Shown here one piece after another: positions 10,968-23,357 of a DNA stretch of 64,000 nt. A program made the translations under genes and the position numbers. Each line of letters opens with the position of its first letter. Position 1 is the first letter of the stretch. The notes beneath the pieces are model-generated. The model did no database searches and was not told the origin of the DNA. It saw only the letters and a list, made by a program, of their open reading frames with translations. The stretch is from Isoetes taiwanensis (taxonomy: Eukaryota > Streptophyta > Lycopodiopsida > Isoetales > Isoetaceae): positions 10,139,003 through 10,203,002 of the forward strand of contig JAJEKV010000006.1 in assembly GCA_021234155.1 (NCBI GenBank), read 5' to 3'.

Positions 10968-12817
10968 GATTTTGATTTTATGGCGCAGAAATCGTAGTTG
11001 CAATAATATGTAGATGGTAATATCCTATATTTAGTATCTACACACTATAAGATTGTCACTAATCACAAAATAGACTTTTACTACAATAGCTTAGATCAAG
11101 ATTGGGAATAGCTCAGATCATAGCATATGCGTCCAAACGAAAAAGGGGGCAATGCCTGAAATTGTATATCCTGGATCAATCCACTTGTGTACTGACTTCC
11201 AAGTATATAAGAATGGAATATGTTGCAACTGCAAATTCAATGTACATTTAATTTACGATCATTAATGGACATTTCATGGCCAAACCATGCAAGTAGTATC
11301 TTTGGTTGCATCTGAAAATGGTGCAAGCTTATCTAACCTCATTGAATTATCTAGCTCTAAGGCAACTAAGGGATCTGGCAATGCCGGTATTGATACAGAA
11401 AGTGGCTGACTCTATCCATGAATTTAATACCAAGTCCAATTAGGCAAACTATATCTATATCTAAACTAAGCTACAGACCTATTTGACAATTCATCTAATC
11501 ACCAAACAATATCTAACATGCACTAATTTTGTGCAATATCTAACATTCATTCATTCTGTACATTATAAAAAGTATTTATGTAATCTCATGTAAACTCATT
11601 CCGCTGTGTATCTCATGCATATCTGCGTTGCAAGACCTCTGAGTAGAGATTCACAGACTATATTTAACATTTGTTGATTTTGTACCATGCATGTAACGAA
11701 GGGCACAATGGCAGAATTGGTTGGAATTTGAAAAAAAGTATTGGCAGCATGTAGCAGAGCAAAAAGAAGTTTAGTACATTATCTCCAATAAATAGAATGG
11801 CTAAAGAATGACTGCAAATATACATATTCAAGAAGTAGAAGCAGAGCATGATTTAGCTGTAACTGTAGTCATGGCAGTGAATAAGTGAACAAACCAAAAC
11901 ATTCGCAAATTTAAGATCCAAAACAAAACTATAACAAATAATTAAGACAAAAAATATTAGTTCAGCATGCGCAATCCACGACCTCACCTGATTTGTAAGA
12001 CATGATGGTGTTTGCAAGAAGCTTCTTCATAGTTGTAGCTCCACTCATGGCCTCAGGTTTTATAAAAAAGGCATAGCATTTGAACCTCAAACTCCAACAC
12101 CATGGAACATTCTGTCAGGTTTTTCCCCCCTGGCTCAAACTCTTGAACCATGATCTTGGTCTATTTCGACCAAATCATTCTAGCAAGAATCCCCAAGATT
12201 GATTTTTCAACCGAAAAACCAATGGAAAAAGCCTCTATAATTAGATGAAAAGGAGGAAGAGAAAGGGACTTAATTTATGGGTCGGATATTTGGGCAAATT
12301 TGGTGGAAAACAGGGATAGGAAGCAATGAAAGTTCTGGAATAGGAGAATCCAGAAAGCTCGAAGGTATCACCATTTCAGAAGAGCTAAGCTCCTTATCTG
12401 CTATAACTGTCAATGTCATCTCCGGCAGAAATCAAATTCATCTAAGAAATCCAGTATTGTATCTAGAAGGATAATGAAAAAAACTTTGTCATCCGTGGCC
12501 TGCATGTTGAGGATACTGAATACGCGCAGTCCTCCAAACGGTAACGTATAACCCAAAATAAGACCATAGAAAAATAAAAAATAAAATGCCACAGACTCAT
12601 TTTTTTAAAAAATGGGAAATTTTTCCTGCTGATAAAAGCATCAAAACCTTAGGAAATGAACCTAGGAAAAAAAATCTAAAAAGTGTTCCACCTGCCAAAA
12701 AAACCAAATTTAAACAATAGATATTTGCTGACCTTGTTGCGTCTCAAAATGGATCAATCAATTATAATTATAGTATAGTTATTTAAAGACTTATAAAAAC
12801 AAATGAAAGTGTTTTTA

Positions 12818-12820
<3 letters not shown>

Positions 12821-12900
<80 letters not shown>
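12821..12900. repeat. (GATA)n microsatellite
   Basis: About twenty uninterrupted GATA units; the same site in U2 (about 32635-32652) has only about five, so it expanded in U1 or contracted in U2. Confidence 0.9.
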
Positions 12901-13830
12901 TATATGTTTTTAATTAAGATAATCTACTTTTCCACGATAGATTTCAATAATTATCAACTCATACTGTAGCCAAATCCTTCGGGGCCCTCTTATGTAATGA
13001 ATCATATTATTGACATAGATGGTTGGTGTAGGCATGGCTATATGACCAATCATGTTGTTGACATGGTCAATCAAGATCTGGTAACACCAAGCCTTTAGTA
13101 TTCATTGTTTATAACATATATCCTTCATGGTCTTTTTATTATTATTTCTTATAGTTGGTATTTTTCTCCGATTTTTCTTTTGCTTCACTTCTTTCACCAT
13201 GTTTGAGCTTCAAGATCTGATGCATATAAATGCCTAGTTCTATAAAGAATATAAATTACAATCTGGTAAGCCTCATTTTCTTTCCTCTTAACCCTTCTCT
13301 CCCAATATATTTGGTCATAACAATGTACTTATCTTGAAAGCCCGCTCAACCTCAATGATTAGGTGATGCACATATTCTGACTCCTTGAGACATGCGTACA
13401 TATATGAGTATATGTATATCAATTTCCTTATAATATAGTGGGTACTACTACATTTTAAATCCTATTGACAACTTACACTTGTACTAACCTTTGTACTACA
13501 AAGTATAATAATTAACTATACAAAACAATTCATTTCACAACAAAGAGATGTGCGATTGTAGTCACTTCATAAGTTTGTTGTACACGCATTTGCAAGGAAT
13601 AGAGGTAAAACTTCTTTTTTATCAATGGCGAGCTGAAGTAATGACAACCATTAGTTACACCCCGATCATTTTTTAGCTTTGGTTAAATTAGATGATATCT
13701 TAATTAAAATAGTGAAATTGTTTGTACTAAGAAGAATGGAGCAAGGCCTATACAATAAGATCCATTCATGCACACATATGCATCATTGACCAGTTGGTGG
13801 TCTCCAGTGGTTCCCCTCCCTCCCCCAAAA

Positions 13831-13864
<34 letters not shown>

Positions 13865-13913
13865 AAAGGGAATAGGAAGTTCCTATCATATGCTGCTTTC
13901 ACCTCCCCCAATG

Positions 13914-14236
13914 CCCCCTAAAACCCCCTTTGGTTTGGGTGCATATTCACACGGGGTTACTCAACGAGAGTCTTGGCTTCGGATGGGCATATTTGCCCTT
14001 TATTCCAAGATTTGGACCCGTATATAGCGATCCTCGTTTGTGGGGTATGCATGTACAAATATTTATATACTGTATATTAAAATTTGCAAAATACTATAAG
14101 ATTTGAGAGAATGTACTTAATGATGTTAATTTTGTACATGTATTGTAAATATATTTTTGGAGCTCTCGCTGCCCTACGTAACCCCCCGTGTGAATATGCA
14201 CCCAAACCAAAGGGGGTTTAAGGGGGATTTTAATTT
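13914..14236. repeat. Fold-back (MITE-like) module, copy 1
   Basis: The two ends are inverted copies of a segment of about 60 bp (TTTGGTTTGGGTGCATATTC then CACACGGGG on the left, its complement on the right at about 14165-14236), around about 190 bp. The right arm extends outward to a perfect palindrome GGGCCCTTCGGGCCC at 14315-14329. Other copies: about 22800-23095, 29788-30104 and 32869-33182. Each sits at one end of a Helitron-like element. Confidence 0.7.
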
Positions 14237-14639
14237 AAATGTGTCAAATGCAATGGTTTGTGTTAATAATGTTAATAGTAGTTGCGTGTTGATTGTTATA
14301 TTAAAAAAAATTTTGGGCCCTTCGGGCCCTAACTAAAGCAGAAAGAAAATAGGAAAATCTTCCACCTAACATCGAGGAATGAAGAAACATCCATTCAGCA
14401 CTATTACAAGTTGAAACACCATATATATAAATTTTTGCTCAACAAGCAATAGAATGTGAAAAAACATATGTCATAGAAATCTTTGCTGTAGTAGGACTTT
14501 GAAGAAACAAAGGTAAATAATAATGATGCAGAACAACATTTCCACGCAACAATAAACAACTGTGTATGTTGTGGTGGCATACTGACTCTATGGTAAAAGG
14601 TGCAGGTCGTTGTAGAAGCTTACCACTGTTAAGGATCAC

Positions 14640-16790
14640 CTTTTCCATAGACTTCAGCATTTCATAAGCTCATCAGCCAAAGCTTTAGCAGCAGGCAAAA
14701 ATCTTCTCATAATAAAATCTCTGGCAGCTGGATCATTGTATAACTCAGTAGGAATTTGTAAAGTATTATCTTCTTGCTGGTCCAAGCTTACTCTTTCATC
14801 CAAGCTTACTTTGCAAGTACTGGCTATGGTGTCATTACGATCAAAGCGTGTCGTGACATCGAAAAAATGTTTCACTATCTTGGTTGTGGACTCAAGTGCA
14901 ATTAATCTCACGGGTTGAATCTTGTCGGGGCTCAACCTTTTCAATTGAGCGGGGAGACTCGGGGAAAACCCGCATGTTTGGGGCTAAAAACAGAGAGTCT
15001 ATGGTGATTTGGACAAGGCATTGTTCTTCCGTGAGGCGGTGAGGCATGGGTATGGCTTCAAAGTATGTTTCCCTATTCTTATTTTTACGTCTTTCGGTGA
15101 TTGCTCCCGGACAAATGGCAATGATCCTGGAATTCTAAGAGACCCCAAATTTGAATCAGAACTCATATAGAGGTCACTTCTACGAGTGGCCCATTCTAAT
15201 ACTTCTTCTTCATCATGCCTCACTAAATCTGGAGTATTCTCCAGACGAAATGAATCACCATGTCGAATCAAGATAAATCGGCTTTATTTACGCATAAACA
15301 AAAATAAAAGCGAGAGGACTTACATTAGGTAGAGAGGAAGGCGTCTTCAAGGAGAGATTTGGGACTTATTGCTCTCGCTTCTTGCAGATTTTTTTACGAC
15401 TAAGGGTCTTCATTCCGATTCGCTCCTATTGTCATTAGAGTTATCCTACAACAACATTAGCAGGTCAGTATGTCATTTCACAAAAATCTCGGGACCTTAA
15501 TACAAACCTTAAAAATTTCTGCCATGTTAGCCGAAGTATTAGGACAACTATATGATATATCCCCGACACTTGCAGAAACTTGCTCCACCTTTTGGGAAGA
15601 GAACACGTGATATTTTTCAATTCTCTTGCTTACTCCTAGCAATCCACCAATGAAGGAACATGGTTTTCCACGGTTCTTATACCGCATGGCTTTTCGGACC
15701 GTAGGTTTTATGTGGGGATGAACGGATACATTGCTCACAATCTCTATTGTCACGGCCTACTTGCGCTTTGTAATCACATGCCATTATTATCTTGTTTGCT
15801 GAAATTTTACAAGAAATTGAACATGAATCGAAGATGGTAGACATGCACGAGCTTCACTTTTATAACTTGCTCCACTGGCCAATACTTCTTCGCAAATTTC
15901 ATGACTTGAATGTATTTCCAAAGGATCTTTGCAAGTAAATATTCTCGACGGTGAGATCAAATTTTGTTGATATCGTGCCATGCCATTCGGATCGTCTGGC
16001 GGCATCATGCCAACTAGAAACCATGCATCTTACTTTCCATCCACGATATTGTGCTTGAATTATTGTAGCGACTTTTACGGCGTCTTTGTTGAAAGTCTAA
16101 GAGCCACGCATGTCACGGAATCCTTAAATAGTTTTTGCGGTAGAACTACACAAACAAGCGACCCTAAGATATTTTCGATCTTGCGATTTTCATCCTAAAG
16201 CTTGCACGAATTTTGATCCTGAGGCGTTTCATATCAAGATATTTCTTTCTGCCATGCCAGGCCTTCAAATAACTTTGTATCATGGTGGCAGCTCTCTCCT
16301 TCATCTTAACATCAATAATTTGAGAAGGAATAGAAAGGTAAACACTGGAATGGCAGGCTTCTTGAATATGATAGTCATGTACCTGCCCATAGATGGATGA
16401 AGAGCTAAACGGCTGGTTTATAGAAATTAGTGTGCCTGGCCCTTGAGAGATGAGCAACTGGCATTACCAATTAGGCACAGAGGAATCTGCGCATGATGCT
16501 TCCAGAAATCTGCTCCCTGTTGTCTTGGGGGCATTCCCTGTGCTTTGCAACTCCAGGTGAGGAGGGAAGATCAGAAGATAGCAACGGAAAAAGATAGAAG
16601 CGGGGCAGCTCATCATAGATTCCACCCTGTTAGGGTTTTGTAACGCATGCTTTGCACTTAAGCAAATTCCAAATTTCAAAGATTTGCCATGGCGGCCAAC
16701 ATTGCTACAAAATCCCTCCTCCAGAGAGCAAGAACATAGAAGTTTCTTCTCCGGAAGCAAATCTGGCTGGCAAACCCTTTCCTCAAAGAA
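14640..16790 (-). pseudogene. Captured gene fragments: IQ-motif protein exons and a possible DUF688-like segment
   Basis: Passenger DNA of the Helitron-like element. On the minus strand 16222-16307 encodes ERAATMIQSYLKAWHGRKKY and 16006-16095 encodes VATIIQAQYRGWKVRCM, two IQ (calmodulin-binding) motifs. Further on, 15002-15271 encodes a segment with NLGSLRIPGSLPFVREQSP, whose PFVxxxSP pattern recalls DUF688 proteins (tentative). 14654-14944 encodes FFDVTTRFDRNDTIAS and AARDFIMRRFLPAAKALADE. The pieces lie in different frames, separated by stops and intron-like DNA, so genomic and not cDNA sequence was captured. They may come from one or two parent genes. Not expected to make a protein. Confidence 0.5.
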
Positions 16791-17097
16791 CCCTAAAATA
16801 AGGGACCTCGATGCTACTTAAAAATAATTGATTTTTCTTAAGAAGAGGGCTTTTGTTGTGAGCCCTTGGATGTTGGACCATTGAAAAAAAAAAGCTAAAT
16901 CAACGACTAAGAAATGGTACACTCTAGATATACGCATTAGTACATCCATTCGAATACGCCATGAAATCTTAAAAAAACCTTTGTGAAAAGCGTACAAAAA
17001 CACAAAGAAAACCCCCTGTTATTATGCTACATATTTACTACAAAGGGTTTTCTATTGAAAACCTTGCCAAGCAGAGGCCTTTTAATAATAATCGTAA

Positions 17098-17433
17098 ATG
17101 GCTGCACTGGCTCCATTGTTTGGTCTCCATGGACGTAAAAAAATATGTCTTATTCGATTGCATCGTAAGCATTGTTCTATCATGACCAACTGGAACTTAG
17201 ATATGACAAAATTTAGTACAAATTTGATCACTTTTGCTTTATTTAATCTAACCCGAACATATGATAATCTTGAGTCAATTAAAGTTCCTCTATTATATCT
17301 AGCTTATTATGTAATCTTGCATCTGTTCCTTTGGCCTTACCTTGCAATGGGCCTCAGCTCTGAGGCGATATACATACATGCATCTCGCAAGTTAATTTGC
17401 TCTAGAGCTTCCTTACATCAATCACAACCCTAG
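17098..17433 (+). other. Open frame conserved between U1 and U2 (not recognised)
   Basis: A 111-codon frame opens MAALAPLFGLHGRKKICLIR and ends QSQP. Its first 83 codons are open and nearly identical in U2 (36840-37103), where the frame ends after WPYLAGPQL. The copies differ at only a few residues, but the whole unit is conserved at DNA level, so this does not prove selection. I recognise no domain; the C-terminal half is hydrophobic. Most likely a chance frame within the repeat. Confidence 0.2.
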
Positions 17434-17434
17434 A

Positions 17435-18571
17435 TGCCACTTCAATACAACCAGATTGTCTTCTAGGGTCCTTAACATTATTGTAACATTATATATTTTT
17501 AGATTTTAGAGGATGTGAATTGTAAGATTTTTTAGGAAATAAATTCACACTGCATAAGGAGACTTGCACTCAAGTACATTATGATGGTAACCAATGGGTT
17601 TGTAACACAAATCTTATCATCTAGCTTTGCAACCAAAGATGCGCATAAACACCCTCGGTGGCATGATATTGTCTAACACTTGATTAATTCCACATTTCTA
17701 AAATAGAGTCACAAATCAACATCATAATTTTACACTCAATCCAACATGATGACATTATTCAACATGTCATGAGGGCGTTCCAACATGTCAGCATCCACTT
17801 GGGATTTCATGAAGTCACCATTTCAACGTGATGACATTTTTTTGGCCATGAGGGGTTTCAAATTCAATATGTCAAAAACCACTACATTTCATTAGGGAGT
17901 CTAGCCCTGCATTGGCTTTATATATCATTCAATATATAAATTGTTACACCATAGGTAGCATATCATCGCAGACCCCTACAAAGACCCCTTCCAACTTCCT
18001 TATACATCATCAATCTGAAGTTGTATTAGCAGCTTATTATATGCTAATGTTGACCGATAGATGATGTATTAGCGAGCTGGTTAATAATCCATGTTTTCTA
18101 TTAATGTTTTGTATGACTTTCTTTCTAGCCACTTTTTATAGAACAACGATTTAAACACAATTCCAACATATACTATTAAAGCTAACTATGACATTGGCAT
18201 CTACGTAACAAACCCAACTTAACATTTCATTGGCAAAGTCCGGCAACACCAAACAATCATTAATATCTCCCTTCTCCTGTTTCTCACTTTGCTCTATCTC
18301 AAGTATAGCTAGGTATTATAAGTTTGTCTAAGTTGCTGCACAGAGTCATACCTATGCCCAGCAACACGTTACTATTATTAATTGATATTGTTTGTTTACT
18401 TTTTAAAGATTTTGAAGAAGTGCACATTTTTTATAGCCAATAATGGCCAATTAATTGATGCCCAAAATGCACAGTATTTGTCGAAAGGAATAGCTTATCA
18501 AAAGGTCTACCATTTTAGAATTGTCCTCATAAATAGTGGCGTGCTATACAAGTTTCCACAAAAGTGATTGC
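17435..18571. other. Non-genic interval with a degenerate Helitron end
   Basis: No gene seen. At 18347-18375 the phrase ATACCTATGCCCAGCAACA, then CGTTACTAT, resembles a decayed copy of the Helitron 3' terminus at 19279, with the hairpin lost and CTAG changed to CTAT. Confidence 0.4.
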
Positions 18572-18788
18572 AACTTTGATGCCAATAAAGGCTGAAATAT
18601 GGGGCACCTACCTAAGTCTACACTAGGACGTCTAAGAGAGTAGTGCAAGAAGGAGCCATGTAGCTATCCTCATCTCAGATTTGCAGATGGGTGCACCCCG
18701 GCCATGTGGCTGTGTATCGTTCCCTTAAAGTAAATAAAGTCTATTTTTATCCCTCAAAAAAAAAAAAAAAAACTTTGATGCCAATAAA
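18572..18788 (+). mobile_element. Short retroposon with poly(A) and 16-18 bp target-site duplication
   Basis: AACTTTGATGCCAATAAA occurs at 18572-18589 and again at 18771-18788. Between them lie about 180 bp starting GGCTGAAATATGGGGCACC and ending TTTTTATCCCTC plus about 17 A. This is a textbook target-primed reverse-transcription insertion. No A or B box is evident, so it may be an mRNA 3'-end or LINE-tail copy, not a tRNA SINE. Confidence 0.85.
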
Positions 18789-19239
18789 CCATGTGCCCCA
18801 TAATTACAATATAACCGCTAGCCACCAAAGCAAAATATACATGGCGCTTGCAAAGCCAACTACTTGAAGGCAACCGTACGGGCACCCTTGGTTAATTCCA
18901 GCGGAGGATTAAATTCCAAATTTCTGTTTTCACCTACTCGAAGGTCAGTAGTATGATTTCACTGCACATGACTATATGAATTAGCAGGGCCATATTTAGA
19001 AATGGAGAAGTCTTGCTATTTTGGAATGAGAATATGCAGAGTCCCATTGCTTCTGCCAAAGCCAAGATGTAAAGCAATCCAAATTGTTTACGTGTATGTC
19101 TTCCTTCTATATAAGAAGTGATGTCATTCAAACTTCTACACAACGTGAAAGTGAACCCATAGGACACCTATAAATTATTCAAATGCAACATGAGGCAACA
19201 TCATCTACAAATGCAATGAAGTCCAATTCCTACAATGAA

Positions 19240-19279
19240 ACCGTACTTATGCCCGGCAACGCCAGACACCCGTTACTAG
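19240..19279 (+). mobile_element. Helitron 3' terminus (plus strand) ending CTAG
   Basis: CCGTACTTAT precedes a hairpin (GCCCGGC - AAC - GCCAGAC, 19251-19267, two mismatches), then 12 bases ending in CTAG (19276-19279) followed by host T. This fits the Helitron rule. The same sequence occurs inverted at 5627-5672. The element body lies leftward; I could not identify its 5' end. Confidence 0.65.
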
Positions 19280-19848
19280 TTTCATAAGGTTCTAGCTAAA
19301 AATCGCCATTTGAGCTACACATTTGTTAGATATTTGGTTCAAAAATCGCCAATTGGGTTGCAACCACATTAGAAAAAAAATTGGAAAAATGGCCAGTTCA
19401 GGCTACACTTTTGTGGGCATATTTTACAAGGAATGGCCAATTCATTATACTTATACAAAATTATAGGTCCCTTAAAATTTTCCCTAGAGAGGGATGATGG
19501 ATGACGTGTAAAGTGAATGTATGTAGATGCAATCAAATGTAAAAGGAGACTACGTTGAAGTTGAAGAGAGATATTGTAGTTGTAAAATGTAAATTACCAA
19601 GCCATTCACCCATGTGGAGTCACAACAAATAGATCATTTCAAGTTTTATTTGAGTGAACAAAGTTATTGCTCTACTGATGCTTTAGAATCTATGGTTTTT
19701 TGGATCATGTCATAAATTCTTTACCTTGTACTAACAAATACTGCAATAAACTTTGCAAGATGTTCAAGTTTCTATATACGTGAAGGTTAAAATCCAATTC
19801 CATGTGGGTATTTAGTAGAATAGAATAGAATAGAATAGGATTTTTATA

Positions 19849-19877
19849 GTCCACGGAGACCAATTGGCCTATGGGAC
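19849..19877 (-). repeat. LINE-3 3' stem-loop
   Basis: On the minus strand: outer stem GTCC (19877-19874) with GGAC (19852-19849), inner stem AGGCC (19870-19866) with GGTCT (19861-19857) around AATT. Same fold as in LINE-1 and LINE-2. Confidence 0.7.
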
Positions 19878-19989
19878 CCAAACAGGAGGCGCAGCAAGCA
19901 TATTACTGTCCGGATTAAAAAACCCCCTCCAGCCCTAAAGGGTTGTTTGGGGGGGAAATTGTGTGTAACACTCCTAGGGGGTTGAGGGA

Positions 19990-22900
19990 ATATGTAGCAT
20001 AATAACAGGGGGTTTTCTTTGTGTTTTTGTACGCTTTTCACAAAGGTTTTTTTAAGATTTCATGGCGTATTCGAATGGATGTACTAATGCGTATATCTAG
20101 AGTGCACCATTTCTTAGTCGTTGATTTAGCTTTTTTTTTTCAATGGTCCAACATCCAAGGGCTCACAACAAAACCCCTCTTCTTAAGAAAAATCAATTAT
20201 TTTTAAGTAGCATCGAGGTCCCTTATTTTAGGGTTCTTTGAGGAAAGGGTTTGCCAGCCAGATTTGCTTCCGGAGAAGAAACTTCTATGTTCTTGCTCTC
20301 TGGAGGAGGGATTTTGTAGCAATGTTGGCCGCCATGGCAAATCTTTGAAATTTGGAATTTGCTTAAGTGCAAAGCATGCGTTACAAAACCCTAACAGGGT
20401 GGAATCTATGATGAGCTGCCCCGCTTCTATCTTTTTCCGTTGCTATCTTGATCTTCCCTCCTCACGGGTTGCAAAGCACGGGGAATGCCCCCAAGACAAC
20501 AGGGGAGCAGATTTACGGAAGCATCATGCGCAGATTCCTCGCGGCCTAATTGGTAATGCCGGTTGCTCATCTCTCAAGGGCCGGGCACACTAATTTCTAT
20601 AAACCGGCCGTTTAGCTCTTCATCCATCTATGGGCGGTACATGACTATCATATTCAAGAAGCCCGCCATTCCAAAGATTTACCTTTCTATTCCTTCTCAA
20701 ATTATTGATGTTAAGATGAAGGAGAGAGCTGCCACCATGATACAAAGTTATTTGAAGGCCGGCATGGCGAAAGAAATATCTTGATATGAAACGCCTCGTG
20801 ATCAAAATTCGAGGGCAAGCTTTAGGATGAAAATCGCAAAGGCGAAAATATCTTAGGTCGCTTATTTGTGTAGTTCTCTTTGCAAAAACTATTTAAGGAT
20901 TCCGGGACATGCACGGGCTCTTAGACTTTCAACAAAGACGCCGAAAAGTCGCTACAATAATTCAAGCACAATATCGTGGATGGAAAGTAAGATGCATGGT
21001 TTCTAGTTGGCATGATCTTTGCCGGGACGATCCGAATGGCATGGCACGATATATCAACAAAATTTGATCTCACCCGCCGAGAATATTTACTTGCGGCATC
21101 CTTTGGAAATACATTCGGTCATGAAATTTGCGAAGAAGTATTGGCCGATTGGAGCAAGTTATAAAAGTGAAGCTCGGGCATGTCTACCATCTTGATTCAT
21201 GTTCAATTTCTTGTAAAATTTCAGCAAACAAGATAATAATGGCATGTGATTACGGTCTTAAGTAGGCGGGACAATAGAGATTGTGAGCAATGTATCCTTT
21301 CATCCCCACATAAAAACCTACAGTGCGGAAAGCCATGCGGTATAAGAACCGTGGAAAACCATGTTCCTTTACGTTGGTGGATTGCTAGGAGTAAGCAAGA
21401 GAATTGAAAAATGTCACGTGTTCTCTTCCCAAAAGGTGGAGCAAGTTTACGCAAGTGTGGGGATATATCATATAGTTGTCCTAATACTTCCGGCTAACAT
21501 GGCGTAAATTTTCAAGGTTTGTATTAAGGTCCAGAGATTTTTGTGAAATGACATCTTGACACGCTAATGTTGTTGTAGGATAACTCTAATGACAATAGGA
21601 GCGTAATCGGAATGAAGACCCTTAGTCGAGAAAAATCTTTGCAAGAAGCGAGCAATAAGTCCCAAATCTCTCCTTCAAGACGTCTTCCTCTCTACCTAAT
21701 GTAAGTCCTGCGTTTTATTTTTGTTTTTACGAGAAATAAAGCCGATTTATCTTGATTCGACATGGTGATTCATTTCGATGCGGAGAATACTCCAGATTTA
21801 GTGAGGCATGATGAAGAAGAAGTATTAGAATGGGCGGTCGTAGAAGTGACCTCTATATGAGTTTGATTCAAATTTGGGGTCTCTTAGAATTCCGGGATCT
21901 GTGCCATTTGTTTGGGGGCGATCACCGGAAGGCGTAAAAATAAGAATAGGGAAACATACTTTGAAGCCATACCCATGCCTCGCTTTTGCCTCTGGAAGAA
22001 CAATGCCTTGTCCACTCACCATAGACTCTCTCGTTTTTAGCCCCAAACATGCGGGTTTTCACGAGTCTCTGCTCAATTGAAAAGGTTGAGCGACAAGATT
22101 CAACCCGGAGATTAATTGCACTTGAGTCCACAACCGAAGATAGTGAAACATTTTTCGATCTTTGCCGACACGCTTGATCGAGAATGACACCATAGCCCGA
22201 TTACTTGCAAAGTAAGCTTGGATGAAAGAGTAAGCTTGGACCAGCAAGAAGATAATACTTTACAAATTCCCTCCGAAAGTTATACAATGATCCAATTTGC
22301 CGAGATTTTATTATGAGAAGATTTTTGCCCTTTGCTAAAGCTTTGGTCGATGAGCCTATGAAATCTTGAAGTCTATGGAAAAGGTGATCCTTACTTGATT
22401 GGTAAGCTTCTACAACGACCGCACCTTTTACCATAGAGTCGATTGTGCCACCACAACATACACAGTTGTTGTTTATTGTTGCGTGGAAATGTTGTTACGC
22501 ATCATTATTATTTACCTTTGTTTCTTCAAAGTCCTACTACAAAGAAAGATTTCTATGACATATGTTTTTTCACATTCTATTGCTTGTTGAGCAAAAATTT
22601 ATATATATGGTGTTTCAACTTGTAATAGTGCTGAATGGATGTTTCTTCATTCCTCGATGTTAGGTGGAAGATTTTCCTATTTTCTTTCTGCTTTAGTTAG
22701 GGCCCGAAGGGCCCAAAATTTTTTTTAATATAACAATCAACACGCAACTACTATTATTATTAACACAAACCATTGCATTTGACACATTTAAATTAAAATC
22801 CCCCTTAAACCCCCTTTGGTTTGGGTGCATATTCACACGGGGGGTTACGTAGGGCAGCGAGAGCTCCAAAAATATATTTACAATACATGTACAAAATTAA

Positions 22901-23155
22901 CATCATTAAGTACATTCTCTCAAATCTTATAGTATTTTGCAAATTTTAATATACAGTATATAAATATTTGTACATGCATACCCCACAAACGAGGATCGCT
23001 ATGTACGGTCCAAATCTTGGAATAAAGGGCAAATATGCCCATCCGACAGCTCTCGTTGCCCGGAGTAACCCCCCGTGTGAATATGCACCCAAACCAAAAA
23101 ATAATTAAATAAATAATTAAATAATTAAAAATAAATAATTTTAATTTGTTTGGGA
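19990..23155 (+). mobile_element. Helitron-like element i, inserted in the 5' LTR
   Basis: Inverted copy of element iv. The LTR reads ...GTTGAGGGA up to 19989 and resumes TAAGTAAAT at 23156; the uninterrupted 3' LTR reads GTTGAGGGATAAGTAAAT. Insertion was therefore at A^T, with at most GGGA repeated. It begins ATATGTAGCATAATAACAGG, the conserved terminus, and ends with the fold-back module (about 22800-23095) followed by about 60 bp of AAT-rich filler. The passenger matches that of element iv throughout but with many substitutions and small indels. Confidence 0.65.
20260..22400 (+). pseudogene. Captured IQ-motif/DUF688-like gene fragments, inverted copy
   Basis: Plus-strand counterpart of 14640-16790. 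IQ motifs are encoded near 20725-20790 (ERAATMIQSYLKA) and 20945-21000 (VATIIQAQYRGWKVRCM). The PFVWGRSPEG segment is near 21900-21945, and the TCKVSLDERVSLDQQEDNT segment near 22200-22260. Frames are broken at different places from the sister copy, so the two have decayed independently. No protein expected. Confidence 0.5.
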
Positions 23156-23357
23156 TAAGTAAATAATTTTTATTCTTAACCTCAGGTCAGGAATATTTAA
23201 AAGAATTGCAAACAAATTGAATACGGGTGTCTATACTAAGGTACAGTAGGTATCTGAGGAAAATAGAGGTAATATCTGAACTAAAATAGTGAAGCTATGA
23301 TTAGAGGAGATAAACTAGATAAGAATTTGTAAGAATAGAAAGATATTCTCTATTATT

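Larger units (their letters stand above)
13914..17034 (-). mobile_element. Helitron-like element iv with captured gene fragments (in U1)
   Basis: U2 provides the empty-site comparison. Homology stops at 13913 and resumes at 17035 (TTACTACAAAG), where U2 reads CATAA^TTAC: an A^T site, with about 85 bp of U2 target missing on the left. The right end is a conserved roughly 200-bp terminal region finishing in CCCCCTGTTATTATGCTAC then ATAT. The left end is a 320-bp fold-back module. Between them lie broken exons of plant genes on the minus strand. An inverted, nearly full-length copy occupies 19990-23155. A^T insertion without target duplication is the Helitron habit, but a canonical CTRR 3' end is not seen, so 'Helitron-like' is as far as I go. 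Confidence 0.6.
5868..17390 (+). repeat. Repeat unit U1 (about 5.2 kb net, split by two insertions)
   Basis: Direct copy of the unit seen again at 19487-37110 (U2). Matching blocks: 5868-6195 with 19487-19815; 6196-6712 with about 26240-26757; 9936-10390 with 27018-27520 and 28567-28620; 10400-13110 with about 30172-32860; 13115-13913 with 35929-36690; 17035-17390 with 36777-37110. The extra 6713-9935 is LINE-2 and 13914-17034 is a Helitron-like element. The unit has no recognisable coding capacity and ends near a palindrome (GCCTCAGCTCTGAGGC at about 17351). It may be a non-autonomous transposon or a segmental duplication; no terminal structure settled this. Confidence 0.7.

Noticed and set aside
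14315-14329. GGGCCCTTCGGGCCC as a Helitron 3' hairpin
   Set aside because: No consistent CTRR at the right distance in the three copies, and it is internal to the elements as defined by empty sites.
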